Below, one piece after another: positions 1 through 5,828 of a stretch of 6,118 nucleotides of DNA. Position numbers and translations under genes: made by a program. How positions within the stretch are numbered: position 1 is the stretch's first letter; each line of letters opens with the position of its first letter. The stretch comes from Deltaproteobacteria bacterium. GTDB lineage: Bacteria > Desulfobacterota > Desulfobaccia > Desulfobaccales > 0-14-0-80-60-11. The notes under the pieces were generated by a model, which made no database searches, was not told where the DNA came from, and saw only the letters and a list, made by a program, of their open reading frames with translations. The DNA is taken from NCBI GenBank assembly GCA_021817645.1, contig JAKAGH010000198.1:1-6118 (forward strand), in the 5' to 3' direction.

Positions 1-1
1 G

Positions 2-1528
2 TTGAGACGCAGCGAAGCTTACTATAGATCTCTGATAGAAAACACTTCTGATATTATTATGGTCATTGACCATGAAGGGATGATTTGTTTCGCCAGCCCT
101 TCCGTGGAAAGGGTGCTGGGTTATTTTCCGGGTGAATTAAATTATCTCCAGTTCCGGGAATTGATCCACCCCGAGGATTTACCCAAGTTTATCGAAGTGC
201 GTCAGGCCCTCATCCGCATTCCGGATACCATATTTTCGGTGGAGGCCCGCTTCCGGGGCCAAGACGGCTCCTGGCATACCTTGGAGGCCATCGGCAAAAT
301 CCTGCCCGACCGCCCGGAAAAAACGGAAGTGGTCATCAATTGCCGGGATATTACCGAGCGCCAACAGGCGGAGAAAGAACGTCTGCGCATCGTCAAATTG
401 GAATCCCTGGGTATTTTGGCAGGTGGTATTGCTCATGATTTTAATAACATACTTACTGCCATCCTGGGAAACATCAATCTGACCGGCATGGAACCTTACC
501 TGCAGGAGGCGGACCGGGGCAGATTGAACGAAGCGGAAAAGGCCTGCCTGCGGGCTCAAGCGCTGGCGCAACGCTTACTGACTTTTGCCCGGGGCGGCGC
601 GCCGGTGAAGAAGCCCACGGAAATTACCAAATTACTTAAGGAAACCGCGAACCTAACCCTATGCGGCACCAATATCAGGTGTGATTTTTATCTCCCGGAA
701 GATCTATGGTTGGTTAAAGTCGATGAAGGTCAGATTAATCAGGTTATCAATAACTTGCTGATTAATGCCCAACAGGCCATGGCGGCGGGGGGCATCATTG
801 CCATCCGGGCCGAAAACGTGACCCTGGCAGAAGATGCCGAGCTGCCTTTGCCCCGTGGGAAGCATATCCCGCTGCCCAAAGGGGAGTATGTCAAAATAAC
901 CGTGCTTGATCAGGGAGCGGGTATACCCCCGGAAATCGGGGACAAGATTTTCGACCCGTACTTTACCACCAAACCCCAAGGCAGCGGCTTGGGGCTGGCT
1001 ACTGCCTATTCCATCATCAAGAATCACCGCGGCTACATCACCATGGAATCGCAGGCGGGGGAGGGCAGCATTTTTTATATCTATCTCCCGGCCTTAAAGG
1101 ATGCCATCCCCTTCCCTGAGGAAGCAGCTATCGAGCCGCTCAAAGGCCAGGGCCGGATCCTCATCATGGACGATGAAGGCATTGTTTTGGATGTGTTAGG
1201 AGAGATGCTGGGAAAGCTCGGTTTTGAGGTGGACTCGGCCCGGGATGGCCGCGAGGCTGTGGAGATCTATCAAACCGCCAACCACAATGGGCGGCCTTAT
1301 GCAGCGGTGATCCTGGACCTGACGGTCCCCGGCGGCTTGGGGGGTAAAGAAACTTTGGAGTTGCTGAAAGAAATCAACCCCCAGGCAAAGGTCATTGTTT
1401 CCAGCGGCTATTCTGATAGCCCGATCATGGCCGATTATGAGAAATATGGGGTCCAAGGGGTCATCACCAAACCTTATAGACTCCCGGAATTGAGTCAAAT
1501 AATCCACGAAGTGATTTCCAAAAAGTAA
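2..1528 (+). CDS. Hybrid sensor histidine kinase/response regulator (PAS-HisKA-HATPase-REC), 5' partial
   Basis: A cytoplasmic-type signalling kinase; 508 residues are visible. A PAS/PAC sensor domain spans about residues 5-118 and ends in the typical RDITERQQAE. The HisKA dimerisation domain follows, with H-box GGIAHDFNN (phospho-accepting His145). The HATPase domain shows an N-box (NLLINAQQAM, 251-260), G1 box DQGAGI (303-308), F-box IFDPYFTTK (316-324) and G2 box GSGLGL (327-332). A C-terminal receiver domain (about 385-505) has the acidic pair D390/D391, phospho-acceptor D439, S467/S468 and K490. All catalytic residues are intact, so autophosphorylation and relay to the attached receiver are expected. 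No DNA-binding domain is present; output probably goes through another protein. The frame is open to the window edge, and the TTG at base 2 reads as an internal Leu of a normal pre-PAS linker (LRRSEAYYRSLIENTSD), so the true start, and perhaps further sensor domains, lie upstream. The signal sensed cannot be inferred. The stop lies 2 bp before the next reading frame. Confidence 0.95.
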   Translation: MRRSEAYYRSLIENTSDIIMVIDHEGMICFASPSVERVLGYFPGELNYLQFRELIHPEDLPKFIEVRQALIRIPDTIFSVEARFRGQDGSWHTLEAIGKILPDRPEKTEVVINCRDITERQQAEKERLRIVKLESLGILAGGIAHDFNNILTAILGNINLTGMEPYLQEADRGRLNEAEKACLRAQALAQRLLTFARGGAPVKKPTEITKLLKETANLTLCGTNIRCDFYLPEDLWLVKVDEGQINQVINNLLINAQQAMAAGGIIAIRAENVTLAEDAELPLPRGKHIPLPKGEYVKITVLDQGAGIPPEIGDKIFDPYFTTKPQGSGLGLATAYSIIKNHRGYITMESQAGEGSIFYIYLPALKDAIPFPEEAAIEPLKGQGRILIMDDEGIVLDVLGEMLGKLGFEVDSARDGREAVEIYQTANHNGRPYAAVILDLTVPGGLGGKETLELLKEINPQAKVIVSSGYSDSPIMADYEKYGVQGVITKPYRLPELSQIIHEVISKK

Positions 1529-1530
1529 AA

Positions 1531-2151
1531 TTGCCCCGCCTTATGGGCCAGAACTACCTGCAAATCCGCAACGATTATCTCCGAAAGGCCTGGGCCAGAT
1601 CACCGGCGGTGCTGTCGGCCTGCCTGCCCGCGGCCCTTGGGGATAGGGGCTTAAGCTTTCAGGCCTTTGGCGAGGACTGTCTGCTCAGCGCCGCGGATAT
1701 CACCCTGGGCGGAGCCTCGGCCTCGGGACCGGAAGGCCTGCTAATCGCCCTTTATGCCAGTGCGGTGCCGGAGCGGCCCGTGCAGCTCGAATCCCTAAAA
1801 TCGTTCAAGGATCTGCCCCACAGCATGCCCTACCAGGGCGCGTTTACGGCCAACGCCGAGCAAATCCTGGCGCCCCGGGTCCCCGCCATCAGCCGGCAAC
1901 AGGAGCGGCTGGCCGCGGCCTTTTCCGGCCGCGTTAATACCTCTCCTCCCAGCGGCGACTTCTCTTTCACCCTGTATCCTTTGCCGCGCATTCCTTTGTA
2001 TTATATTTTCCATCTGCCGGACGAAGAATTTCCCGCATCGGTGACCTGCCTGTTTGCCGCCAATGCCCCTGATTTCATGCCCCTGGATGGTTTGGCGGAT
2101 GTGGCGGAGTATACCGGCAAGAGAATAATTTCCCTGGTGGCCGAAAGCTAA
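1531..2151 (+). CDS. DUF3786 domain-containing protein
   Basis: A soluble protein of up to 206 residues with no signal peptide or membrane segment. It matches DUF3786 as I know the family: an N-terminal YLQIRNDYL helix, a central FGEDC segment, a SFKDLPHSMPY block (91-101), and the C-terminal hallmark LPRIPLYYIFHLPDEEFPAS (151-170) followed by a LFAANAPDFMPLDGLA segment. The family occurs mainly in anaerobic Desulfobacterota, clostridia and methanogens and has no assigned biochemical function; none is proposed here. The start is uncertain. TTG at 1531 gives MPRLMGQNY, while ATG at 1543 begins at MGQNYLQ, which fits the conserved region better. Neither has a clear Shine-Dalgarno sequence, so expression by translational coupling to the kinase gene 2-14 bp upstream is likely. 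The gene is probably in one transcript with the kinase, which does not by itself show that it acts in that signalling pathway. Confidence 0.85.
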   Translation: MPRLMGQNYLQIRNDYLRKAWARSPAVLSACLPAALGDRGLSFQAFGEDCLLSAADITLGGASASGPEGLLIALYASAVPERPVQLESLKSFKDLPHSMPYQGAFTANAEQILAPRVPAISRQQERLAAAFSGRVNTSPPSGDFSFTLYPLPRIPLYYIFHLPDEEFPASVTCLFAANAPDFMPLDGLADVAEYTGKRIISLVAES

Positions 2152-2190
2152 GACCAACTTCGTATTGACATGCAACAATATCGCAGAATT

Positions 2191-2260
2191 AACGGCGTTC
2201 ATCTGCGTTTATCGGCGGTTCAATAATAGCCGCCGATGCACGCCGATACACGCCGGTTGT
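2191..2260. repeat. Palindromic element built from 10-bp units between convergent genes
   Basis: This lies in the 140-bp gap between the convergent DUF3786 and iron-sulfur oxidoreductase genes. The left side holds 10-bp units (ATCTGCGTTT at 2201, ATCGGCGGTT at 2211). The right side holds CGCCGATGCA at 2231, CGCCGATACA at 2241 and CGCCGGTTGT at 2251. The sides are inverted relative to one another around an 8-bp perfect stem, ATCGGCGG (2211-2218) with CCGCCGAT (2230-2237), and an 11-nt loop. There is no T-tract on either side, so it is not a classical intrinsic terminator, although it may slow or stabilise both transcripts. A weaker 5-bp hairpin (2268-2272 with 2279-2283) lies nearer the end of the minus-strand gene. 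I recognise similar 'CATCTGCGTT'-type sequences as intergenic repeats in other bacterial genomes, from memory only. Confidence 0.7.
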
Positions 2261-2291
2261 TGATTTATCGCTCAAAGAAGCGAACTTGCTA

Positions 2292-4313
2292 TTACTCCCC
2301 CGTCTCCAGCGCCTGGACCAGCAATTCCGCGAGATCGCAGACCTGCACTGCTGCTTCCTGTTCCCGGGCCTTCAAGCCGTCCTCCAACATGATGGCGCAG
2401 AAAGGGCAGGAGACCGCGATGAGCTCCGGCTCGAGGGCCAGGGCCTGGTCCGTGCGGGCCTCGTTGATTTTTTGCGTCCCCAGGGTCTCCTCCATCCACA
2501 TGCGCCCGCCGCCCGCGCCGCAGCAAAAGGATTTCTGGCGGTGGCGCTCCATTTCTAGCAAGCGCAGTGATGGAATCGCTTTCAAGAGCTCCCGGGGTTC
2601 TTTATAAAGGCCATTATAACGGCCCAGGTAGCAGGAATCGTGAAAGGTGAGCTTCTTGTCCAGAGGCCGCCAGGGCGTGAGCCGCCCCTCCTGCAGCAGC
2701 CGGTGCAGAAACTCGGTGTGGTGGTACACTTCCCACTGGCCGCCAAATTGGGGATACTCGTTCTTCAAACAATTGTACCCATGGGGGCAGGTGGTGATGA
2801 TCTTTTTGATGCCGTAGCCGTTGATGGTCTCCGCCAGTTCCGTAGCCATGGCCTGAAACAGATACTCGTTGCCGATGCGTCGGGCCGTCTCGCCACAGCA
2901 CTTCTCTTCGGCCCCCAGGATGCCGAAACTCACCCCCGCGTGGTTGAGTAGTTGGACCATCGCGGCCGCCACCTTCTGGCCCCGGGCGTCGAAACTGCCG
3001 GCGCAGCCCACGTAGTACAAAAATTCCACCTGGGGGGTCTCGGCCAGGGTGGGCACTTGCAGCCCTTGAGCCCAATCGCCCCGGGTGGCGAAGGCCAGGC
3101 CCCAGGGATTGGAGTTGGTTTCCCAGTTGCGCAGGACCGTCTGGACCTCCGGCGGGAAACTGCTTTCCATGAGCACCAGGTTACGGCGCAGGTCCACGAA
3201 TTTCGGGATATGTTCGATGAAGACCGGGCAATGTTCCATACAGTTGCCGCAGGTGGTGCAGGACCAGATCTCGTCGGGAAGGCAGACTTCGCCCACCAGA
3301 GGCATCTCTTTAGCCTCACCCTGCGCCAGCAGCAGTTGGCCCTGGCTCAAGAGGTGTCTCTTGAGGTGATGGATGGTCTCTTTGGGGCTCAGGGGTTTGC
3401 CGGTGAGGTGGGCGGGACAGTTCTCGGAGCAGCGGCCGCATTCGGTGCAGGCGTAGAGATCCAGGAGCTGCTTCCAGGTAAATTCCTCAATCCTGGCTAC
3501 CCCATAAGTCTCCACCGACTCATCTTCCAGATCCAGTTTGCTGAGTTCCCCCAGAGGGTGAAAACTGCGGCAAAAGACATTGGGGATGGCGCCCAGGATA
3601 TGCAGATGCTTGGAAAAGGGAATATAGACCAGGAAACCCAGGATCACCAGGGTGTGCGCCCACCAGAAAAAGCTGTACCAGCCCTCCAGGTCCGCTTGCG
3701 GCAAACCGGCAAACCACCCGGAAAGGGCCACGGAGATGAACGCACTCTGGGGGAAGTAGCGGCCTGGCTGCGCCACAGCCAGCCGGTATTCCACCGCCCG
3801 GGCCCCGAACAGCAGCACGATCAGCAGCAGGATCAGGCCGATGATGACGCCGGCATCCAGGTTGGCCGCGTGCTGGTCGCAAAAGCGCAGCCGTTCCGGC
3901 TTGATCAGAAAGCGGCGGTAGAGGGAGACGCCCAGCGCGGCCACCACCCCGGCGCACAGCAGGTCTTGCAGCAGATAAAGGGCCGCGGTGAGTGGCTTAC
4001 CCAGGACCTGCCAGTAGGCAAAGCCATGATAGAGACCGGCCCCGAAGGTCTCGACGCTGCCGACGGTGATAATAATGAAGCCCCAAAAGATGAAGAAGTG
4101 GCCCCACCCGGCCGGTTCCCGCACCACCCGCCGTTGTCCCAGGACAAAGGTGGCCACCCCCCGGACGCGGCGGCCGATTTGGTCGAAACGGTCCTCGGGC
4201 TGCCCCAGGCGCAGGAGGCGGTAAAGCTTATGCACGGTGACCAGAAAAAAGGCGACCGCCGCCAGCAAGATGACGCCGAAAAGGAGATTGGCGGGAAAAT
4301 ACCCCGGTTGCAT
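2292..4313 (-). CDS. Membrane-bound heterodisulfide reductase-like iron-sulfur oxidoreductase (ETF:menaquinone oxidoreductase type)
   Basis: 673 residues, full length. The N-terminal 240 residues form a NarI/cytochrome b-like membrane domain with helices near 8-28, 71-92, 107-132, 152-172 and 213-233, and a weaker one near 188-204. H72, H220, H236 and H238 are candidate heme b ligands. A cytoplasmic HdrD-like part follows with two [4Fe-4S] motifs: C289/C292/C295/C299 and C352/C355/C358/C362, each ending in CP. Two CCG domains come next: C437, C472-C473, C509, then C561, C597-C598, C636/C639. This architecture is that of the 'DUF224' oxidoreductases shown in syntrophic bacteria to move electrons from EtfAB to (methyl)menaquinone. 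Finding it downstream of etfBA on the same strand supports that role. The physiological substrate is an inference; another thiol/quinone partner is possible. The ATG at 4313 is preceded by GGAGG at an 8-nt spacing. The first CCG domain lacks the usual last Cys (Gly512). Confidence 0.93.
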   Translation of the reverse strand: MQPGYFPANLLFGVILLAAVAFFLVTVHKLYRLLRLGQPEDRFDQIGRRVRGVATFVLGQRRVVREPAGWGHFFIFWGFIIITVGSVETFGAGLYHGFAYWQVLGKPLTAALYLLQDLLCAGVVAALGVSLYRRFLIKPERLRFCDQHAANLDAGVIIGLILLLIVLLFGARAVEYRLAVAQPGRYFPQSAFISVALSGWFAGLPQADLEGWYSFFWWAHTLVILGFLVYIPFSKHLHILGAIPNVFCRSFHPLGELSKLDLEDESVETYGVARIEEFTWKQLLDLYACTECGRCSENCPAHLTGKPLSPKETIHHLKRHLLSQGQLLLAQGEAKEMPLVGEVCLPDEIWSCTTCGNCMEHCPVFIEHIPKFVDLRRNLVLMESSFPPEVQTVLRNWETNSNPWGLAFATRGDWAQGLQVPTLAETPQVEFLYYVGCAGSFDARGQKVAAAMVQLLNHAGVSFGILGAEEKCCGETARRIGNEYLFQAMATELAETINGYGIKKIITTCPHGYNCLKNEYPQFGGQWEVYHHTEFLHRLLQEGRLTPWRPLDKKLTFHDSCYLGRYNGLYKEPRELLKAIPSLRLLEMERHRQKSFCCGAGGGRMWMEETLGTQKINEARTDQALALEPELIAVSCPFCAIMLEDGLKAREQEAAVQVCDLAELLVQALETGE

Positions 4314-4321
4314 GCGTAATG

Positions 4322-4326
4322 CCTCC
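4322..4326 (-). promoter_or_regulatory. Ribosome binding site of the iron-sulfur oxidoreductase gene
   Basis: Read on the minus strand, GGAGG lies 8 nt before the ATG at 4313-4311. It fixes this start. A run of six A precedes the site by one base, and the heptamer array at 4334-4396 begins 7 bp farther upstream. Confidence 0.85.
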
Positions 4327-4333
4327 GTTTTTT

Positions 4334-4396
4334 GTAATCAGTAATCAGTAATCAGTAAGCGGTGAGCAGTAATCAGTATTCAGTGATTAGTAGATA
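4334..4396. repeat. Degenerate heptamer array, nine units (consensus GTAATCA)
   Basis: Nine consecutive 7-bp units fill exactly 63 bp. GTAATCA occurs four times (starting at 4334, 4341, 4348 and 4369). The remaining units are variants that all begin with GT (GTAAGCG, GTGAGCA, GTATTCA, GTGATTA, GTAGATA). The fixed GT every seven bases across the whole array shows that the period is kept although the units have diverged. On the minus strand the array ends 7 bp before the oxidoreductase ribosome binding site. Its last two bases (TA) are also the boundary of the neighbouring palindromic element. Confidence 0.9.
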
Positions 4397-4529
4397 GAAG
4401 CCATTTCAAGACCTCTTTTTCTGTCATCCTGAACGCAGTGAAGGATCTCAACGCTTCGAAAATACGAGATCCTTCGCTGCGCTCAGAATGACAGTTAAGG
4501 GCAATTTGAGGTTTTGAAAATGGCTTCTA
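4395..4529. mobile_element. MITE-like palindromic element bounded by TA
   Basis: A 135-bp imperfect palindrome without coding capacity. The outer arms start TAGAAGCCATT (4395-4405) and end AATGGCTTCTA (4519-4529), a perfect 11-bp match that continues with one indel and one mismatch through GACCTC/GAGGTTT to about 4415 and 4508. The inner arms, 4421-4449 and 4466-4494, are 29 bp each and match at 26 positions. The loop between them is 16 nt. A TA dinucleotide at each end is what IS630/Tc1-mariner type elements leave on insertion, but TA is its own complement, so it may simply be part of the arms. The inner arm (CTGTCATTCTGAGCGCAGCG type) resembles a palindromic repeat I recall as widespread in bacterial genomes, so the structure may be one repeat nested in another. 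No transposase gene is nearby. Confidence 0.72.
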
Positions 4530-4587
4530 GTGTGACCTCCCCAGAAATAAGTTCCAAAATATCATCTATGAATATGCCCGATATTAT

Positions 4588-4704
4588 TCCCTCTCCCCTC
4601 GGGGGAGAGGGAGAGGGTGAGGTGGGCTACTTTGGCTAAGTGGCTGTAATCAACCAAAAGACGCCATCCCCACCCCGACCCTCCCCCCTCAAAGGGGGAG
4701 GGAG
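4588..4704. repeat. Palindromic repeat with two G/C-rich hairpins
   Basis: The left hairpin pairs CCCTCTCCCC (4589-4598) with GGGGAGAGGG (4602-4611), a perfect 10-bp stem with a 3-nt loop. The right hairpin pairs CCCTCCCCC (4679-4687) with GGGGGAGGG (4694-4702), a 9-bp stem with a 6-nt loop. Between them GGGTGAGGTGGG (4615-4626) is roughly complementary to CCCCACCCCGACCC (4668-4681), so the whole unit can also fold as one large palindrome around about 40 bp of non-repeated sequence. It has no T-run, so it is not a standard terminator. It resembles 'CCCTCTCCC...GGGAGAGGG' intergenic repeats that are common in proteobacterial genomes (recalled, not searched). Confidence 0.75.
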
Positions 4705-4779
4705 AAAGACCAGGGCAAGTTATGTAAGATATTCATGGGACATGACACCAGTGGATAGCTCATTCTTCCTCTGTTTGAA

Positions 4780-4821
4780 CTAATCTCTAATTCCTGATCC
4801 CTGCCCCCTGGCCCCTAATCC
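4780..4821. repeat. Degenerate heptamer array, six units, just after etfA
   Basis: Six consecutive 7-bp units, each beginning CT on the plus strand (CTAATCT, CTAATTC, CTGATCC, CTGCCCC, CTGGCCC, CTAATCC). Read on the minus strand the units end in AG, with forms such as GGATTAG and GGATCAG. The array starts 5 bp after the etfA stop codon (4829-4827). The units are more diverged and more GC-rich than those of the other two arrays, but the seven-base phase of CT is kept throughout. Confidence 0.75.
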
Positions 4822-4826
4822 TATCC

Positions 4827-5816
4827 TCAGCAGGCCGCTTTGAGCTTTTTCACTTCCTCGATGAAGGCCGGCACGAACTGGAAGAGGTCTGCCACCACGC
4901 CGTAGTCCGCCTTGCTGAAGATGGGGGCCTCCGGGTCCTTGTTGACCGCGACGATGAACTTGCTGGAGCCCATGCCGGCCAGGTGCTGGATGGCCCCGGA
5001 GATGCCGCAAGCCATGTAGAGGTTGGGGTTGACCACTTTGCCGGTCTGGCCCACCTGTTCGGCGTGCGGCCGCCAACCCGCGTCCACCGCGGCCCGGGAA
5101 GCCCCCACCGCCCCTCCCAGGAGCTGCGCCAGTTCCTCCAAAAGGGCGAAGTTTTCGGGGGCTTTCAGGCCGCGGCCCCCGGAAATAATCACCTGGGCCT
5201 CGGCCAGGTCGACCTTGCCCGCGGCGGCCTCGACCCCCACCACTCTGGTTTTGGCCGCGGCGGACAACGCCACTGCCGGGGTTTCCACCACGGCCTTTTT
5301 GGAGCTGTCAATGATGAGGCAAGCCATGACGTTGGGCCGACACGAAGCCATCTGCGGCCAGGACTCGTCGGCCCACTCATACCAGGCCAGGGCCTTACCC
5401 GCATAGACCGGGCGTTTGGCCTTCAGGGCGCCGCCCTCGACCTGCAGTTCCGTGCAGTCCTGGGCCAGGCCCGCGCCCAGACGCGCTGCCACCCGGGCGC
5501 TCAAATCCTTGCCGTCCACCGACGCGGCGCTGAGCACCACCTTGGGCTGCAAGGTCTGGAGAAGCCCGGCCACCACCGGAGCGTAGGTCTCCGCCAGGTA
5601 ATCCTGCAACCCTGGCTGATCCACGGCAAAAACCTTCTCCACCCCGTATTGACCCAGATCGGCCGCGGCGGCCGCGACCCCGTCTCCCAGAGTGATGGCT
5701 GTGAGGGGTTCGCCCAGGGCGTCGGCCAATCTCTTCCCCTCGCTGGCCACCTCGAATGACACCCGCCGGAACGCGCCGTCCCGAAATTCCGTGATTACGC
5801 AAACTCCCTGTGCCAT
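4827..5816 (-). CDS. etfA: Electron transfer flavoprotein, alpha subunit
   Basis: 329 residues, the normal length of EtfA. It pairs with EtfB to form the FAD-carrying heterodimer that accepts electrons from acyl-CoA dehydrogenases. The N-terminal half is the usual nucleotide-fold domain (ITLGDGV, VLSAASVDGKDLSARVAARLG near 95-114, RPVYAGKALA at 135-144). The C-terminal FAD domain is highly conserved: SGGRG (212-216), GASRAAVDAGW (238-248), QVGQTGK (254-260), GISGAIQHLAGM (271-282, with FAD-contacting H278) and NKDPEAPIF (292-300). There is no N-terminal ferredoxin domain, unlike some EtfA proteins. ATG 5816 has AGGAG 7 nt upstream. It follows etfB on the same strand by 73 bp and precedes the membrane oxidoreductase gene, suggesting delivery of electrons to menaquinone. 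Whether it is a bifurcating ETF cannot be settled, because most of EtfB is outside the window. Confidence 0.97.
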   Translation of the reverse strand: MAQGVCVITEFRDGAFRRVSFEVASEGKRLADALGEPLTAITLGDGVAAAAADLGQYGVEKVFAVDQPGLQDYLAETYAPVVAGLLQTLQPKVVLSAASVDGKDLSARVAARLGAGLAQDCTELQVEGGALKAKRPVYAGKALAWYEWADESWPQMASCRPNVMACLIIDSSKKAVVETPAVALSAAAKTRVVGVEAAAGKVDLAEAQVIISGGRGLKAPENFALLEELAQLLGGAVGASRAAVDAGWRPHAEQVGQTGKVVNPNLYMACGISGAIQHLAGMGSSKFIVAVNKDPEAPIFSKADYGVVADLFQFVPAFIEEVKKLKAAC

Positions 5817-5823
5817 GTTTCAT

Positions 5824-5828
5824 CTCCT
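5824..5828 (-). promoter_or_regulatory. etfA: Ribosome binding site of etfA
   Basis: AGGAG on the minus strand, 7 nt before the etfA ATG (5816-5814). It directly abuts the last unit of the heptamer array at 5829-5891, so the translation signal is the first non-array sequence after etfB. Confidence 0.88.

Larger units (their letters stand above)
4314..4826. other. 513-bp noncoding, repeat-filled gap between etfA and the oxidoreductase gene
   Basis: No credible protein is encoded here on either strand. In minus-strand order after etfA it contains a six-unit heptamer array (4821-4780), about 75 bp without recognisable structure (4779-4705), a two-hairpin palindrome (4704-4588), about 58 bp of AT-richer sequence (4587-4530), a TA-bounded 135-bp palindrome (4529-4395), a nine-unit heptamer array (4396-4334) and the ribosome binding site. 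None of the hairpins is followed by a T-run on the minus strand, so none is a clear intrinsic terminator and read-through from etfA is plausible. I did not find a convincing promoter for the oxidoreductase gene; one inside the gap is not excluded. Confidence 0.8.

Noticed and set aside
1795..2202. A 135-codon open frame on the minus strand, overlapping the DUF3786 gene
   Set aside because: The plus-strand DUF3786 protein has family motifs in this stretch; the antisense product has none.
2211..2237. Intrinsic terminator between the convergent genes
   Set aside because: The stem is perfect for 8 bp but has an 11-nt loop and no T-run on either strand; it is better described as part of a repeat element.
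2236..2607. A 123-codon plus-strand open frame starting in the convergent gap
   Set aside because: Most of it lies antisense to the C-terminal CCG domain of the oxidoreductase, and its composition (S, R and C rich) shows no domain.
2952..4319. A 455-codon open frame on the plus strand, opposite the oxidoreductase gene
   Set aside because: It lies almost wholly antisense to a gene with clear domains and motifs. Its translation is rich in Q, G, H and P without family motifs, as expected from the complementary strand of a GC-rich gene.
4314..4410. A sigma70-like promoter for the oxidoreductase gene with TTGAAA at the edge of the palindrome
   Set aside because: TTGAAA occurs on the minus strand near 4409-4404, but no acceptable -10 hexamer is found at 16-18 bp spacing.
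4588..4704. Intrinsic terminator after etfA formed by the G/C-rich hairpins
   Set aside because: Neither stem is followed by a T-tract on the minus strand, and the sequence looks like a dispersed palindromic repeat.
4568..4736. A larger element bounded by ATGAATAT (4568-4575) and ATATTCAT (4729-4736)
   Set aside because: The inverted match is only 8 bp and does not extend on either side, so it may be chance.
4983..5759. A 258-codon open frame on the plus strand, opposite etfA
   Set aside because: It is antisense to highly conserved EtfA sequence and has low-complexity H/G/R/Q composition with no recognisable domain.
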